Assembly (NCBI GenBank): GCA_944393665.1
Contig: CALYAX010000002.1
Location: 51,317-115,316, forward strand
DNA: 64,000 nucleotides
From: an uncultured Alphaproteobacteria bacterium
Lineage (GTDB): Bacteria > Pseudomonadota > Alphaproteobacteria > RF32 > CAG-239
Reading direction: 5' to 3'
Below the pieces are notes generated by a model. It was not told the DNA's origin. It made no database searches and saw nothing but the letters and a program-made list of their open reading frames with translations. Below are positions 41,009 to 50,434 of this stretch, in pieces; position 1 is the first letter of the stretch; each line of letters starts with the position of its first letter. Position numbers and translations under genes: made by a program.

Positions 41009-44000
41009 TTAATTCAGCTTATCAAGAGTTTTAGCCAGAACATAATACAGTTTGCCGATATCCGCTCCGGAGACAATGGCAAGGAGAACGCCTGAACGCT
41101 CACTGGCTTTCGCCCGGGCAACCAGTCCCTCGAACTCGCCAAGGTAAGAATTGACCAGCATACGGAAATCACCGTCTTTTTCATATTTGCTGCGAATTGC
41201 CAGAACCTGTTTTTTATCCATATTCTTAGACAGATAACGAACAAAAACGCCGGTATCGCCATTATAAAATTTCTTCCACAAATCTTCTTCATCTTTGGGA
41301 TTGAAAATACGGTTAATATCCACGGAAATCGTTTCAAGCTTTTCAATTATGCTACCGGCATCAGCCAAAAACGCCTCCGCCTGTATTCCCTGGTAAGACT
41401 TTGTAAGATTTTGAAGCACTTTGTCAGCCTTGGCGGTATTTTCGTTGAGCTGTTTTATTTGGGCGGCAATCAAATCATTAAAGCGCAGTGACTGGGCAAT
41501 AATGTTATCGCCTTTGGCCGCAAATTCCTCATTGCTGTTTAAAATCTCAGTCATTGCCTGATGAATTTTGCCGACGGTGTCATCGGTTGTGGCAACCAAT
41601 ACGTCAGACTGTTTGAGGAAAACCTCGCCGGAAGAGCGGATTTCATTGGAAATCCGTTCGGCATTGGCTGAAATCTCGGCAATTGCCGCCCGCAGTTTAT
41701 CACCCGAATTTTCAAAATGGGTGGCGCTGAGTTTGGCGGCGTCTTCCATTTGCAGGCTCAGGTTTTTAAGGCTGTTGCCCAAATCCTTTACCTTGTCATA
41801 AGCAGCATTAGCCCGCTCTGACAGCGACATTGACGTATCATTAAGCACGGTATTAAAACACTCGACCAGTTTTTTGGTATCTTCCGAAATTTTAACCATT
41901 TTATCGCTCTGTTCGGAAATGAGATTGTTAATCTCAATAACCCCGGTTGAGGTTTCTGCTGTCACGGTATTAAAGCCGGCGATGTATTTTTCATAATCTT
42001 TGAAGACGCCGCCGATATTCGTTACCGAATTATTGATGGTGGCATCAAGATCATCGCTGCACTGGCTGAGGGACATATTAACCTGTTCCAGACTTTTCAT
42101 CGAGTTTTTAGAGGTTTTGGCGACATCTTCCCCTGCTTTTATCAGGCGGTCGCCCAGGACATCAAATTCATACGCCAGCTTATTAGCGGTTTCAAAAATA
42201 CCATCGGTTCCGGTTTTGAAACCATCGTTAATTTCTTTAATCTGCTGGGAAACTTTTGTGGCTGCATCAGAGAGATATTTATACTGCTGGGCCAGCGAAG
42301 CCTCTCCAAGGCGGGTTTGAGCCGCCACGGTATTAGCCACATCGCTCAGGTGGTCGCGCTGCTGTTCCAGGGTTTGTTTTATATCATCCGCCTGAACTTT
42401 GGTTTTGAGCAAAGTTACATCAATTGATTTAACGTGTTCGTCCATTAATTTGGAAACATTAGAAGTTTCCGCCGCCAAATTCTGGTTGGCTGACTGGAGT
42501 TTTGAGCAATTGTCAAGAATTGTCTTAACCGCTCCGGTGGTTTGGTCTTTGATAACATTAACCGTGGTATCAAAAACATTAACCTTATCCTGAACCTGAT
42601 CGGCTATTTTGTTGAAACTCTTGGCGACATTATCGACCAAAGCGCCGACCATTTCATTTTTTTCGCCGAGGGTACGTTCGATTTCGGCCAATTTATCAAT
42701 TGAGCGATGGCTGTTGGCAACGACGGCCTCGGTATGTTTGCCGGTGTCTTCTTCAAGCAGGACCATACGGGAGAATACTTTATCGGCCGACTGTTCAATC
42801 ACGGCGATTTGTTTTTTCAGGGCATCGCTCATGGCGTTGGTGTTGTCGGCAATTTTATCGCACATATTGAAAAATTCATTTTCCTGATGTTTGAACAATA
42901 AATTGAGAGCTTCAGCCTTGTCATCAAGCATCCGGACAGTTTCACTGACATAGCCGGCGGTATCGCGGGCGATTTCGGTCAAAGAAACATTTTGCTTTTC
43001 AAAAGCTGCGGTCAGTCTTTCCAAAACAGTTTGTGACAAACCGGTGGCTTTGTCGATTTCCCTGCTTTGACGTGACAAAATATTGTCCACCTCCCCGGCG
43101 CGGGCAGAAATCGCCCCCGACAGAGCTTCCATATTGGCCGACTGAGCCGTCAAAACCTCTTCCAGCCGCGCAACCTTTGTCAATGTTTTGTTGGCCGAGG
43201 TATCAAACTGGGTCGATTGTTCTGCCAGATTATCATTAATTGCGGTGCTTTCGGCAATAACTTTCTGGCAGGATTCCATCATCACGTTAATCTGGTTTTG
43301 AATTTTATCAACCGCGGCAGACGCATCTCCCGCCAAAATAGCCGAAGCCTGGGATAATTCTTCAATTTGACGCTTGAGCTCGGCTTTTATCGCTTCAACC
43401 CGGTTAGCCGAATTGGTGATATTGCGTTCCTGCTGGGCCAGGGCAGCCTCGCTGACCTGCGACTGGGAAACAACAATTGACGAGGCCTCGGTCAGGCCGA
43501 CGGCGTGCTTGTTCATCGCCTCGCCGACCATCGTAATCTGGGCGGCAGAACTGCGGGCCTGTTCCTGAATATTTTCATTAGCGGCATCAATCCGGGCGTT
43601 AAGTTCCGCCATGCGTGCCGAAATATCCTGAATGGCCTCATTCAGATTATTATGGCGGGCAACAATTTCATCGGCAATCATGGTCGAACGCTGCAAAACA
43701 TCGGAAGCCATTTCACCCAGTTCGGCAGTGCGCCCCTGCAGGTTGGTAAAATAATCATCAAGATCGGCATTGGCGGCTGCCGTCTGGCTGTGCAGCGTGC
43801 TAATGCCCGAGGTAATGCTGTCGTCGGCCTGACGCATGGACGCGGCAATTTTATCGGCAACATTGGAGAGTTCGCGGACCTGGATGGCAATACTTTCTTC
43901 AAGATTATTGCTGCGAACCATAAGCTTGTCAATTTCCTGAGCCAGGCTGGAGCCATAATTGGCAAGTTTGGCGGAAACGGTATCCGCCTTGTCATCAATT

Positions 44001-45196
44001 TTATTTACATTTTCCAGCAGATTGCGGGTCTGTTCGTCAATCATGCTGTCAACTTTGGCGACCTGGTCATTAACGGTTTGGTTAAAGCCGCTGACCTCTT
44101 TTTCAAGAGCCTGATTAATAGCAGCACAGCCTTCCGCCGCTTTGTCCGTGAAAATACTAATCTGGTTTTGCAGATAGTCATTATGTTTGGCAACGGCGGT
44201 TTCCATCCGCTGAACCTGGGTATTGATAATATTTCCGAGATTTTCAACTTCTGAGCCGACGGTTTTCTGAATCAGGCCGCAGTTCTCAATTGCGTTTTGC
44301 GAAACTTTTTGCAGCAAAGCGGTCTGGTTGGTGAGTGTTTCGCCAACTTTTGTCAGGTTGGTATTGGCTTCGTCATTAAACTGCATCATCAGTTCATTGG
44401 TACGCAGTATGTTATGGTTGCTGTTATCGGTGATTTCCTTCAGCAGCTGGGCGGAAGATTTAATTTCCTTAATCCGCGGCAACAGTTTTTCAAACAAACT
44501 ATCAATACTTTTTTCAATATCCTGCGCGTTAGCTGAAAACTGCTGGTTATAACCATAAAAAGTCTTGGCCGAATCTTCAGCTTTGCTGGATATAGCCTCA
44601 AAATTTTTCACAAGAAATTTAACACCGTCACTTAATTCCACAATCGTTTTGCTGGAATAAGTATCCAAAGACGCCATGATTTTGCTGAAATCTTTGACAT
44701 TGGCCGCAATTTCATCTTTAATCCGGGCACTTTGATCCGTTGCCATTTTAGAAACCTGCTGGAGTTCGATGACCTGTGAGCGGATGGCATCGGCCATGGC
44801 TTTGGCGGTTTGGGGAGCGCCTTGTTCGGGGTATACAAGCTGGTTCATATAGGCACGGAGAAATTTAGCCTCCTGTTTGAAAGAGGTTCCGCGGTCAATA
44901 TAGGCCATAACGACCCAGATAATGGCCAAAGGAAGGGTAATTCCCGCAAGAAATCCGCCGAATTCATCCGGCATCATCAAAAAGAGGTTCGACCAGCCGA
45001 AAAACTGGGTAATGTAAATCATCACAATGGCAAACCACAGAGCCGAAATGCCCACCATCAGTTTATGCAGGTTATTATTGAGCCAGGAAGGGTTTTCCTC
45101 CAGCTCGGCATAGCCGGCTTTGCTGTTTTCATTCATAAAGTTCGGAAGATCGCGGTTTTTGGACGCGGTTTTGGTATCTGCATTAACTTCAGACAT
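41009..45196 (-). CDS. Giant membrane-anchored coiled-coil protein, TipN-like
   Basis: 1395 residues: two transmembrane helices (about 47-66 and 81-101) and then about 1,200 residues of almost uninterrupted heptad repeats rich in Ala, Asn, Gln, Ser, Thr. A short C-terminal globular end (about 1290-1395) contains RIFNPKDEEDLWKKFYNGD and YLSKNMDKKQVL. The two-helix anchor plus long cytoplasmic coiled coil is the layout of TipN, a polarity marker of Caulobacter (about 880 residues there). Methyl-accepting chemotaxis domains and HAMP are absent. Roles in polarity, chromosome or division placement are possible; homology is a layout-based inference. Confidence 0.6.
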   Translation of the reverse strand: MSEVNADTKTASKNRDLPNFMNENSKAGYAELEENPSWLNNNLHKLMVGISALWFAIVMIYITQFFGWSNLFLMMPDEFGGFLAGITLPLAIIWVVMAYIDRGTSFKQEAKFLRAYMNQLVYPEQGAPQTAKAMADAIRSQVIELQQVSKMATDQSARIKDEIAANVKDFSKIMASLDTYSSKTIVELSDGVKFLVKNFEAISSKAEDSAKTFYGYNQQFSANAQDIEKSIDSLFEKLLPRIKEIKSSAQLLKEITDNSNHNILRTNELMMQFNDEANTNLTKVGETLTNQTALLQKVSQNAIENCGLIQKTVGSEVENLGNIINTQVQRMETAVAKHNDYLQNQISIFTDKAAEGCAAINQALEKEVSGFNQTVNDQVAKVDSMIDEQTRNLLENVNKIDDKADTVSAKLANYGSSLAQEIDKLMVRSNNLEESIAIQVRELSNVADKIAASMRQADDSITSGISTLHSQTAAANADLDDYFTNLQGRTAELGEMASDVLQRSTMIADEIVARHNNLNEAIQDISARMAELNARIDAANENIQEQARSSAAQITMVGEAMNKHAVGLTEASSIVVSQSQVSEAALAQQERNITNSANRVEAIKAELKRQIEELSQASAILAGDASAAVDKIQNQINVMMESCQKVIAESTAINDNLAEQSTQFDTSANKTLTKVARLEEVLTAQSANMEALSGAISARAGEVDNILSRQSREIDKATGLSQTVLERLTAAFEKQNVSLTEIARDTAGYVSETVRMLDDKAEALNLLFKHQENEFFNMCDKIADNTNAMSDALKKQIAVIEQSADKVFSRMVLLEEDTGKHTEAVVANSHRSIDKLAEIERTLGEKNEMVGALVDNVAKSFNKIADQVQDKVNVFDTTVNVIKDQTTGAVKTILDNCSKLQSANQNLAAETSNVSKLMDEHVKSIDVTLLKTKVQADDIKQTLEQQRDHLSDVANTVAAQTRLGEASLAQQYKYLSDAATKVSQQIKEINDGFKTGTDGIFETANKLAYEFDVLGDRLIKAGEDVAKTSKNSMKSLEQVNMSLSQCSDDLDATINNSVTNIGGVFKDYEKYIAGFNTVTAETSTGVIEINNLISEQSDKMVKISEDTKKLVECFNTVLNDTSMSLSERANAAYDKVKDLGNSLKNLSLQMEDAAKLSATHFENSGDKLRAAIAEISANAERISNEIRSSGEVFLKQSDVLVATTDDTVGKIHQAMTEILNSNEEFAAKGDNIIAQSLRFNDLIAAQIKQLNENTAKADKVLQNLTKSYQGIQAEAFLADAGSIIEKLETISVDINRIFNPKDEEDLWKKFYNGDTGVFVRYLSKNMDKKQVLAIRSKYEKDGDFRMLVNSYLGEFEGLVARAKASERSGVLLAIVSGADIGKLYYVLAKTLDKLN

Positions 45197-45325
45197 CGAA
45201 ATTTATTCCCCTTAATGTATTCCCCATTTGCCATAGCGGCAAAACCGGGTTTATCTTACAGCATAAATTTCGAATTGGGAAATAGTTAATGATGAGTTAA
45301 AAAGGCCTTGTGGATAAGTGAGCTA

Positions 45326-45505
45326 TCAGGATTCCTCCAGCTTTTTGAGGACATAGCGGAGTTTGTTAAGCGCCTGAATCTGCATTTGTTCCTGCGGCAG
45401 CCCGGCCGGAACCACCACGCTCGCCTCGGTGCGGGTTTCCGGCTCGATCGCGGTTACTTTGACATAAGCGCCGTTACGGACATATTCAAACAGGATTTCA
45501 GACAT
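45326..45505 (-). CDS. DUF6898-type small conserved protein (59 residues)
   Basis: ATG at 45505, stop TGA at 45326; 59 residues. The opening SEILFEYVRNGAYVKVTAIEP and the ending LQALNKLRYVLKK-like region match a conserved alphaproteobacterial mini-protein that I know as DUF6898. AGAGG lies close upstream. It starts 6 bases after the parC stop codon, so it is probably in the same transcript. The family's function is unknown to me. It is too short for many gene callers. Confidence 0.75.
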   Translation of the reverse strand: MSEILFEYVRNGAYVKVTAIEPETRTEASVVVPAGLPQEQMQIQALNKLRYVLKKLEES

Positions 45506-45511
45506 CGGCCT

Positions 45512-47731
45512 CTACTTCAAAAATTTATTATTTTTCGGAAAACCAAACGGGGCCAGCTTGCCGACCTGAGCACGATGGCCCAGCCAGGCAAGCAGATCGG
45601 TTTCAACGGCAATGCCGCCGGAACGGTTATAACGGAAACCTTCGTTTTCATTAAAAATCTGAATATCCGACAAGCCGCCGTCTTTATATTTCTGGAGGGT
45701 TACGCCCCGGCCGCGGGCCATGGTGGGAATCTCTTCCATTTTGAAGACCAGCAGTTTACGGTTATCACCGATGGTGGCAACCATATCGCCGGTGATTTTT
45801 TTGCAAAACGCGGTTATTTCACCATCAGCCAGATTCATAATTTTACGGCCGTTGCGGGTTTGCGCCAGAATATGGTTTTCATCAATCACAAAACCGCGCC
45901 CGCTGTCAGAGGCAATCAGGTATCGTGCCCCGGGTTCAAAAACAAACATATCGGTAATATTGTCGCTGTTTCCCAGATCAATCATCAGGCGCAAGGGCTG
46001 TCCGAAACCGCGACCGCTGGGGATTTCCGAGCCCATGATATTAAAAAATTTGCCATTAGTGTCAAAAAGGACAATTTTGTCAGTGGTTTGGGCATGAATC
46101 GCCATCAGCAAAGCATCGTCGTCTTTAAATTTGAATTCCTCATCCAGCGGATTATGCCCTTTGGTGCAGCGGATCCAGCCTTTTTGCGACAAAATAATCG
46201 TAATCGGCTCTTTTTCAACCAAAACTTCCATCGGAACTTCAATATCGTCATCTACCTCGGCAAAATCGGTCCGACGGCGCCCAAGAGCCGTTTTTTTGCC
46301 GAATTTTTCCCGGATTGCCTTGATTTCTTCGGCAACTTTGGCCCAGCGTTTGGTTTCGTCCGCTAACAGTGCTTCCAAATCGCCTTTTTCGGCTGAAAGT
46401 TCATCAAATTCACGTTTGATTTCGGTCTCTTCCAATTTACGCAAGCTGCGGAGTTTCATATTCAAAATGGCCTCGGCCTGATTATCGGTCAGGGAAAAGG
46501 CCTTCATCATAACCGTTTTGGCATCGTCTTCCTCGCGGATAATGCGGATAATTTCATCGAGATTCAGATAAGCAATCAAATAACCGGACAATATTTCCAG
46601 CCGGGCATTAATCTTTTGCAAACGATAGTTGGACCGGCGCTGCAAAACGATCTGGCGGTGCTTCAAAAATTCCTGCAGGACTTCCTTAATGCTCATCACC
46701 CGCGGCACCAGATCAGAATCGAGGACATTCATATTCATCGGAAAGCGGGATTCAAGCTCAGTCTGGCGGAACAGGTGTTCCATCAGCAGTTTGGCGTCAA
46801 CATTGCGGTTTTTGGGCTCCAGAACAATACGGATATCATGGGCCGATTCATCACGGACATCAGCCAGCAGCGGTACTTTTTTCTCCTGCAGCAAAGCGGC
46901 GATTTTCTCAATCAGTTTGGATTTGACAACCTGATAGGGAATCTCGGTCACAATGATTTGGTATTGTCCCATTCCCAGATCTTCGGTTTCCCATTTGGCG
47001 CGGATCCGGAAATTGCCGCGGCCCTGGGTATAAGCATCCAGAATAGACTGAAACTTATCAATAATAATGCCTCCGGTCGGAAAATCGGGGCCTTTAATTT
47101 TACGGACCAAGGGTTCAATCCCGGTTTCAGGATTGTCAATCAGCATCAGGAGAGCATCGCAGACTTCCGACAGATTATGCGGCGGGATATTGGTCGCCAT
47201 ACCGACGGCAATACCAGCGGAACCGTTACACAATAAATTGGGAACGGCGCCGGGCATCACAACCGGTTCAGACTCTTCGCCGTCATAAGTATCGCGAAAA
47301 TCGACCGCATCATCATTCAAACCGTCCATCAGGGCAATAGCAAATTCGGTCAGGCGGGCTTCGGTATAACGCATGGCGGCCGGATTGTCTCCGTCAATAT
47401 TGCCAAAGTTTCCCTGCCCGTCAACCAACGGATAACGCACCGAAAAATCCTGTGCCAGACGGCACATGGCGCCATAGACTGCCGTATCTCCGTGAGGATG
47501 ATATTTACCGATAACGTCACCAACCACACGGGCGCATTTTTTAAAGCCGGATTTGGGATCCAGGTGCAGCTGGCGCATTGCAAACAGCAGGCGGCGGTGC
47601 ACCGGTTTGAGGCCGTCGCGGACATCGGGCAGCGCCCGGTCGACAATTGTGGACATCGCATATGAAAGATAGCGGGTGCTGAGTTCTTCGGCCAAGCCTA
47701 CGGTTTTGATTTTTTGTTCTTGTTCAGCCAT
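45512..47731 (-). CDS. parC: DNA topoisomerase IV subunit A
   Basis: 739 residues. It decatenates daughter chromosomes. The catalytic Tyr is in [11 protein letters not shown] (about 120), and the opening [33 protein letters not shown] is the GyrA/ParC family start. Full length is about 740, shorter than GyrA, and the C-terminal beta-pinwheel is degenerate without a clear GyrA-box (QRRGGKG), which supports ParC over GyrA. It is directly downstream of recO (8 bases), a common alphaproteobacterial arrangement. Confidence 0.93.
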   Translation of the reverse strand: MAEQEQKIKTVGLAEELSTRYLSYAMSTIVDRALPDVRDGLKPVHRRLLFAMRQLHLDPKSGFKKCARVVGDVIGKYHPHGDTAVYGAMCRLAQDFSVRYPLVDGQGNFGNIDGDNPAAMRYTEARLTEFAIALMDGLNDDAVDFRDTYDGEESEPVVMPGAVPNLLCNGSAGIAVGMATNIPPHNLSEVCDALLMLIDNPETGIEPLVRKIKGPDFPTGGIIIDKFQSILDAYTQGRGNFRIRAKWETEDLGMGQYQIIVTEIPYQVVKSKLIEKIAALLQEKKVPLLADVRDESAHDIRIVLEPKNRNVDAKLLMEHLFRQTELESRFPMNMNVLDSDLVPRVMSIKEVLQEFLKHRQIVLQRRSNYRLQKINARLEILSGYLIAYLNLDEIIRIIREEDDAKTVMMKAFSLTDNQAEAILNMKLRSLRKLEETEIKREFDELSAEKGDLEALLADETKRWAKVAEEIKAIREKFGKKTALGRRRTDFAEVDDDIEVPMEVLVEKEPITIILSQKGWIRCTKGHNPLDEEFKFKDDDALLMAIHAQTTDKIVLFDTNGKFFNIMGSEIPSGRGFGQPLRLMIDLGNSDNITDMFVFEPGARYLIASDSGRGFVIDENHILAQTRNGRKIMNLADGEITAFCKKITGDMVATIGDNRKLLVFKMEEIPTMARGRGVTLQKYKDGGLSDIQIFNENEGFRYNRSGGIAVETDLLAWLGHRAQVGKLAPFGFPKNNKFLK

Positions 47732-47739
47732 CTGGAATC

Positions 47740-48471
47740 CTAGAATTTAGTACGGTTACAACGGATAATTTCCGCCAAATTAGCACGGCTTTCGGGAAAT
47801 TTCAAGCCATGAGCCGCAAAAAAGTTTTTATAGAGGAAAAACTCAGTCATTGACAGCAGATCCGCCAGTTCTTCCGGCCCGGGATGATAGTGACATTCTA
47901 AAATATACCGGGGATATTTGAATAAACGGTCTTTATAAGGCTCTCCGGCTTCTGCACACACAGCCTTACCGGTTTTGGGCGAGACATAAGCCAGGTTTTC
48001 AGTGGTTCCGGTAGCGGAACATTCCGACAGGTCAAGACTGATTCCCAAATACTCCAAAAGATAAAATTCAAAGAAAGAATAATGGACTAACCAATTATCT
48101 TTATCTATAAGATTAAAAAAACTGTCCACGTAGTAATAAAAACGCTCAAGATCCTGCAATTCCGGCATGCAGGTATTGGACAATGCGCACAACGAAGATA
48201 ATGCCTGGAGTTTGGCATTGTCAGAAAGAAAATTGACCGCAGCAGGTGAAACTAATTCGGTCTTCAGGCTGAGCATATTATCATCAACCCGCGCATAGGC
48301 AGAAATCTCGATCAAATTACCCAGCTGGTAAATGCCGAGATTTTTTCTGGTAAGGGCATTTTTAGCATAACCGGTCACCTTGCCGTGACTTTTGGTGAGC
48401 ACGGTTAAAATCAGCGAACTTTCCCCATGCCGCCGCAAATTGATGATATATCCCTGATCAGTAAACTGCAC
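47740..48471 (-). CDS. recO: DNA repair protein RecO
   Basis: 243 residues from GTG 48471, chosen because the family starts at the [16 protein letters not shown] strand; the frame is open to a TTG at 48519. An AGGAGG lies about 35 bases upstream of the GTG, with a GGCTG/CAGCC mini-hairpin in between, so the true start remains uncertain. N-terminal OB fold (about 1-75), then a helical region. The usual C-terminal zinc Cys set is not complete. It mediates RecA loading in the RecFOR pathway. Followed by parC. Confidence 0.85.
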   Translation of the reverse strand: MQFTDQGYIINLRRHGESSLILTVLTKSHGKVTGYAKNALTRKNLGIYQLGNLIEISAYARVDDNMLSLKTELVSPAAVNFLSDNAKLQALSSLCALSNTCMPELQDLERFYYYVDSFFNLIDKDNWLVHYSFFEFYLLEYLGISLDLSECSATGTTENLAYVSPKTGKAVCAEAGEPYKDRLFKYPRYILECHYHPGPEELADLLSMTEFFLYKNFFAAHGLKFPESRANLAEIIRCNRTKF

Positions 48472-48560
48472 AATTAACAGATAAGGCTGAAAAACAGCCT
48501 TTCTTCCTCCTTTTAGCAAATAAATCCAGGCTGATTTTAATTCGCCGGCGCAATATAGTC

Positions 48561-48597
48561 AATCAGCATCAGAAGGTATCCCCCGCTGATGCTGATT
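48561..48597 (-). other. Perfect 12-base-pair hairpin between a small ORF and recO
   Basis: Arms AATCAGCATCAG and CTGATGCTGATT, exact complements, around a 13-base loop that reads CGGGGGATACCTT on the minus strand. It lies after the stop of the small ORF at 48634 and before recO. No T-run follows on either strand, so a simple terminator is unlikely; a processing or regulatory stem is possible. Confidence 0.6.
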
Positions 48598-48633
48598 GTG
48601 ATTTTCGGCTCTCAGAAGGTTCCGGAAGCGCTG

Positions 48634-48813
48634 TTATTTCTTTATCTGCTGAAACAGTTCATGCTCAAAAGAAGTTTGAGCCAGTCTTACAAAACCGGAA
48701 GTTTCCGGATAACCCAGAGAAAGTGTTTTTGCCCGAAGGTTTTCAAACAATTCATTAATTTCTTTGGTTTGTTTAAGAAAGTTTTGTTCAGCGATATCCA
48801 ATTTATGCTTCAT
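48634..48813 (-). CDS. Small uncharacterised protein (59 residues)
   Basis: ATG 48813 with AAAGGA 7 bases upstream; 59 residues, helical, with no membrane segment. It starts 15 bases after the GNAT stop codon, which suggests one transcript. Residues KHKLDIAEQNFLKQTKEINELFENLRAK form an amphipathic helix. No family recognised. Followed by the 12-base-pair hairpin at 48561. Confidence 0.55.
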   Translation of the reverse strand: MKHKLDIAEQNFLKQTKEINELFENLRAKTLSLGYPETSGFVRLAQTSFEHELFQQIKK

Positions 48814-48828
48814 GTGCAAGTCCTTTAA

Positions 48829-49404
48829 CTATTTTTGTTTTCCCTTAGTTCTCTTAATAATAACCGCCATCTGGTCATTGCCGTTGTTTTCAACCCAAAC
48901 TCCTTTTTGCCGCAGAAGAATATTCGGGATTTTAGATTTTTCTTCAGCGGTTAAAGGCGCATTCTCCGGATTGATTTTTTTCATGACAGGAATCAAATCC
49001 AGTCCGCGATATTTAAAAACCTTATTTCCCCCGACACGCTCAAAGTTTTGTTCTTTCCAATATTGTTCAAGTTGGGGTTCACAAAACAGGCAGACATTTT
49101 CCACCCCTTGCGCACGGCAACGTTTAATTCCGGCCTTAACAATATTTTCAGCTACTCCCCGGCCCCGGTATTTGGGCATTACAGCCAATCTTTCAAATTT
49201 GGCTTCTTTGCCGTCTTTATGGATTCTCATAATGCCTGCCGGTTCCTTATCATCATCCTGCGCGATTAGATTGGTTCTGTCGCTGAGCTCGTGCTCGTCG
49301 AATTCCATATTATATTTATGACCGTGTTCGCCAATAAATACTATTCCTCTCACAATCATAACTTTCATGTAATCGTCCAAAGTTCTAGCAACTACAACTT
49401 TCAT
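48829..49404 (-). CDS. GNAT-family N-acetyltransferase with a C-terminal extension
   Basis: 191 residues. The GNAT core (about 1-140) has FERLAVMPKYRGRGVAENIVKAG, with the RGRG-V/A acetyl-CoA pyrophosphate loop, and a QYWKEQNFERVG strand. The last 50 residues (ending KRTKGKQK) are outside the core and strongly basic at the end. Substrate unknown. The gene is divergent from a LysR regulator (49512), a classical regulator-target arrangement. Confidence 0.85.
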   Translation of the reverse strand: MKVVVARTLDDYMKVMIVRGIVFIGEHGHKYNMEFDEHELSDRTNLIAQDDDKEPAGIMRIHKDGKEAKFERLAVMPKYRGRGVAENIVKAGIKRCRAQGVENVCLFCEPQLEQYWKEQNFERVGGNKVFKYRGLDLIPVMKKINPENAPLTAEEKSKIPNILLRQKGVWVENNGNDQMAVIIKRTKGKQK

Positions 49405-49451
49405 CTATTCCCCCAATATATTTTTTACTTGCTTTTACTAATCGTTGTGTC

Positions 49452-49484
49452 TAGTATCTACAATATTTTATTAGTTTAGTATCT
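49452..49484. promoter_or_regulatory. Direct-repeat candidate operator between GNAT and LysR genes
   Basis: TAGTATCT occurs at 49452-49459 and again at 49477-49484, 25 bases apart (about two and a half helical turns). The 107-base divergent spacer is otherwise AT-rich. LysR proteins bind such spaced half-sites, but no T-N11-A palindrome has been established here. Confidence 0.35.
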
Positions 49485-49511
49485 TCTAATTTAACATATT
49501 TGGTATGTCTC

Positions 49512-50390
49512 ATGAATATACATGATAAAGTTACATTTATCCGGTCTCTGGCCTGTCTTTCAGGCACGATTGAAGCCGGCAGTTACACAAAGGCTGCTCA
49601 ATTTTTGAAAATGGATCAGCCCGCTATTTCAAGACACGTGAAAAAGCTTGAAAACTTGTTATCTACCAAACTCTTATCTCAAACCTCACGCGGAATGACA
49701 CCGACACATGAAGGAAAAGAGATAAACAAATATGCCAAGAAATTTGATGCGCTGTTTTATGAGCTTCAAAATTATTCCTTGGACAAACATTGTATATCCG
49801 GCAGAATCAGGATTTCTATTACTGACGGCATCGGCATTTATTTAATGCCGCACCTGGTGGAATTCCAGAATATCTATCCTAAAGTATGTATTGAGATTAT
49901 CTCTACGCATAACGAGACTGATTTGAAAGGCCGTAAATCCGATATTGCCATTTCCTATCAGTATCCGGCCAATGATGATTCTTTAGTCCTCAAGCAATAT
50001 GAAAGAAAGTTCGGACTGTTTGCGTCCAAGTCATATATTAAAAAATTCGGAATGCCGAAAGATATTAATGATTTGCTCGACAACCATTATATCTGTAACA
50101 GACAGGAATATCTGGACAATTGGAATGAATGGAAAGAATTGTATGCCAAAGCAAAACATATTGCGGCCAGTTTTGATTCTTCCAATCTGCTCATTCAGGC
50201 GACAAATAACGGCTTAGGCATTTCCATTCAGCCTTTAAATTTTGGAAAAGTTCAAAATAACTGGATTTATCTTGACATGGGAATTACTCTCAGCCATCCC
50301 TGCTGGGTTGTTTCTCATTATGATGACAGGGAAACTGAAAAAATTAAGGTCATGTTAAATTACATCCACAATATTATGACGAATATTTAA
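49512..50390 (+). CDS. LysR-family transcriptional regulator
   Basis: 292 residues from ATG 49512; there is no clear Shine-Dalgarno. N-terminal winged HTH with SYTKAAQFLKMDQPAISRHVKKLEN (about 24-48), then a periplasmic-binding-protein-like co-inducer domain. It lacks the most usual LysR linker length but is otherwise normal. Codon use is more AT-rich than in the neighbours. It probably controls the divergent GNAT and small-ORF unit and itself; the inducer is unknown. It occupies the place where eno lies in other alphaproteobacteria. Confidence 0.85.
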   Translation: MNIHDKVTFIRSLACLSGTIEAGSYTKAAQFLKMDQPAISRHVKKLENLLSTKLLSQTSRGMTPTHEGKEINKYAKKFDALFYELQNYSLDKHCISGRIRISITDGIGIYLMPHLVEFQNIYPKVCIEIISTHNETDLKGRKSDIAISYQYPANDDSLVLKQYERKFGLFASKSYIKKFGMPKDINDLLDNHYICNRQEYLDNWNEWKELYAKAKHIAASFDSSNLLIQATNNGLGISIQPLNFGKVQNNWIYLDMGITLSHPCWVVSHYDDRETEKIKVMLNYIHNIMTNI

Positions 50391-50397
50391 CTCTCAA

Positions 50398-50433
50398 AAA
50401 ACAAACCCCGGCGTTAACCGGGGTTTGTTTTTA
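50398..50433. terminator. Terminator between LysR and kdsA
   Basis: Arms AAACAAACCCCGG and CCGGGGTTTGTTT around a six-base loop and a T-run. It can stop both convergent transcripts. Confidence 0.9.
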
Positions 50434-50434
50434 A

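Noticed and set aside
41568..44552. Several plus-strand open frames inside the TipN-like gene
   Set aside because: They are shadows of a long, low-complexity coiled-coil gene on the minus strand and show no start signals.
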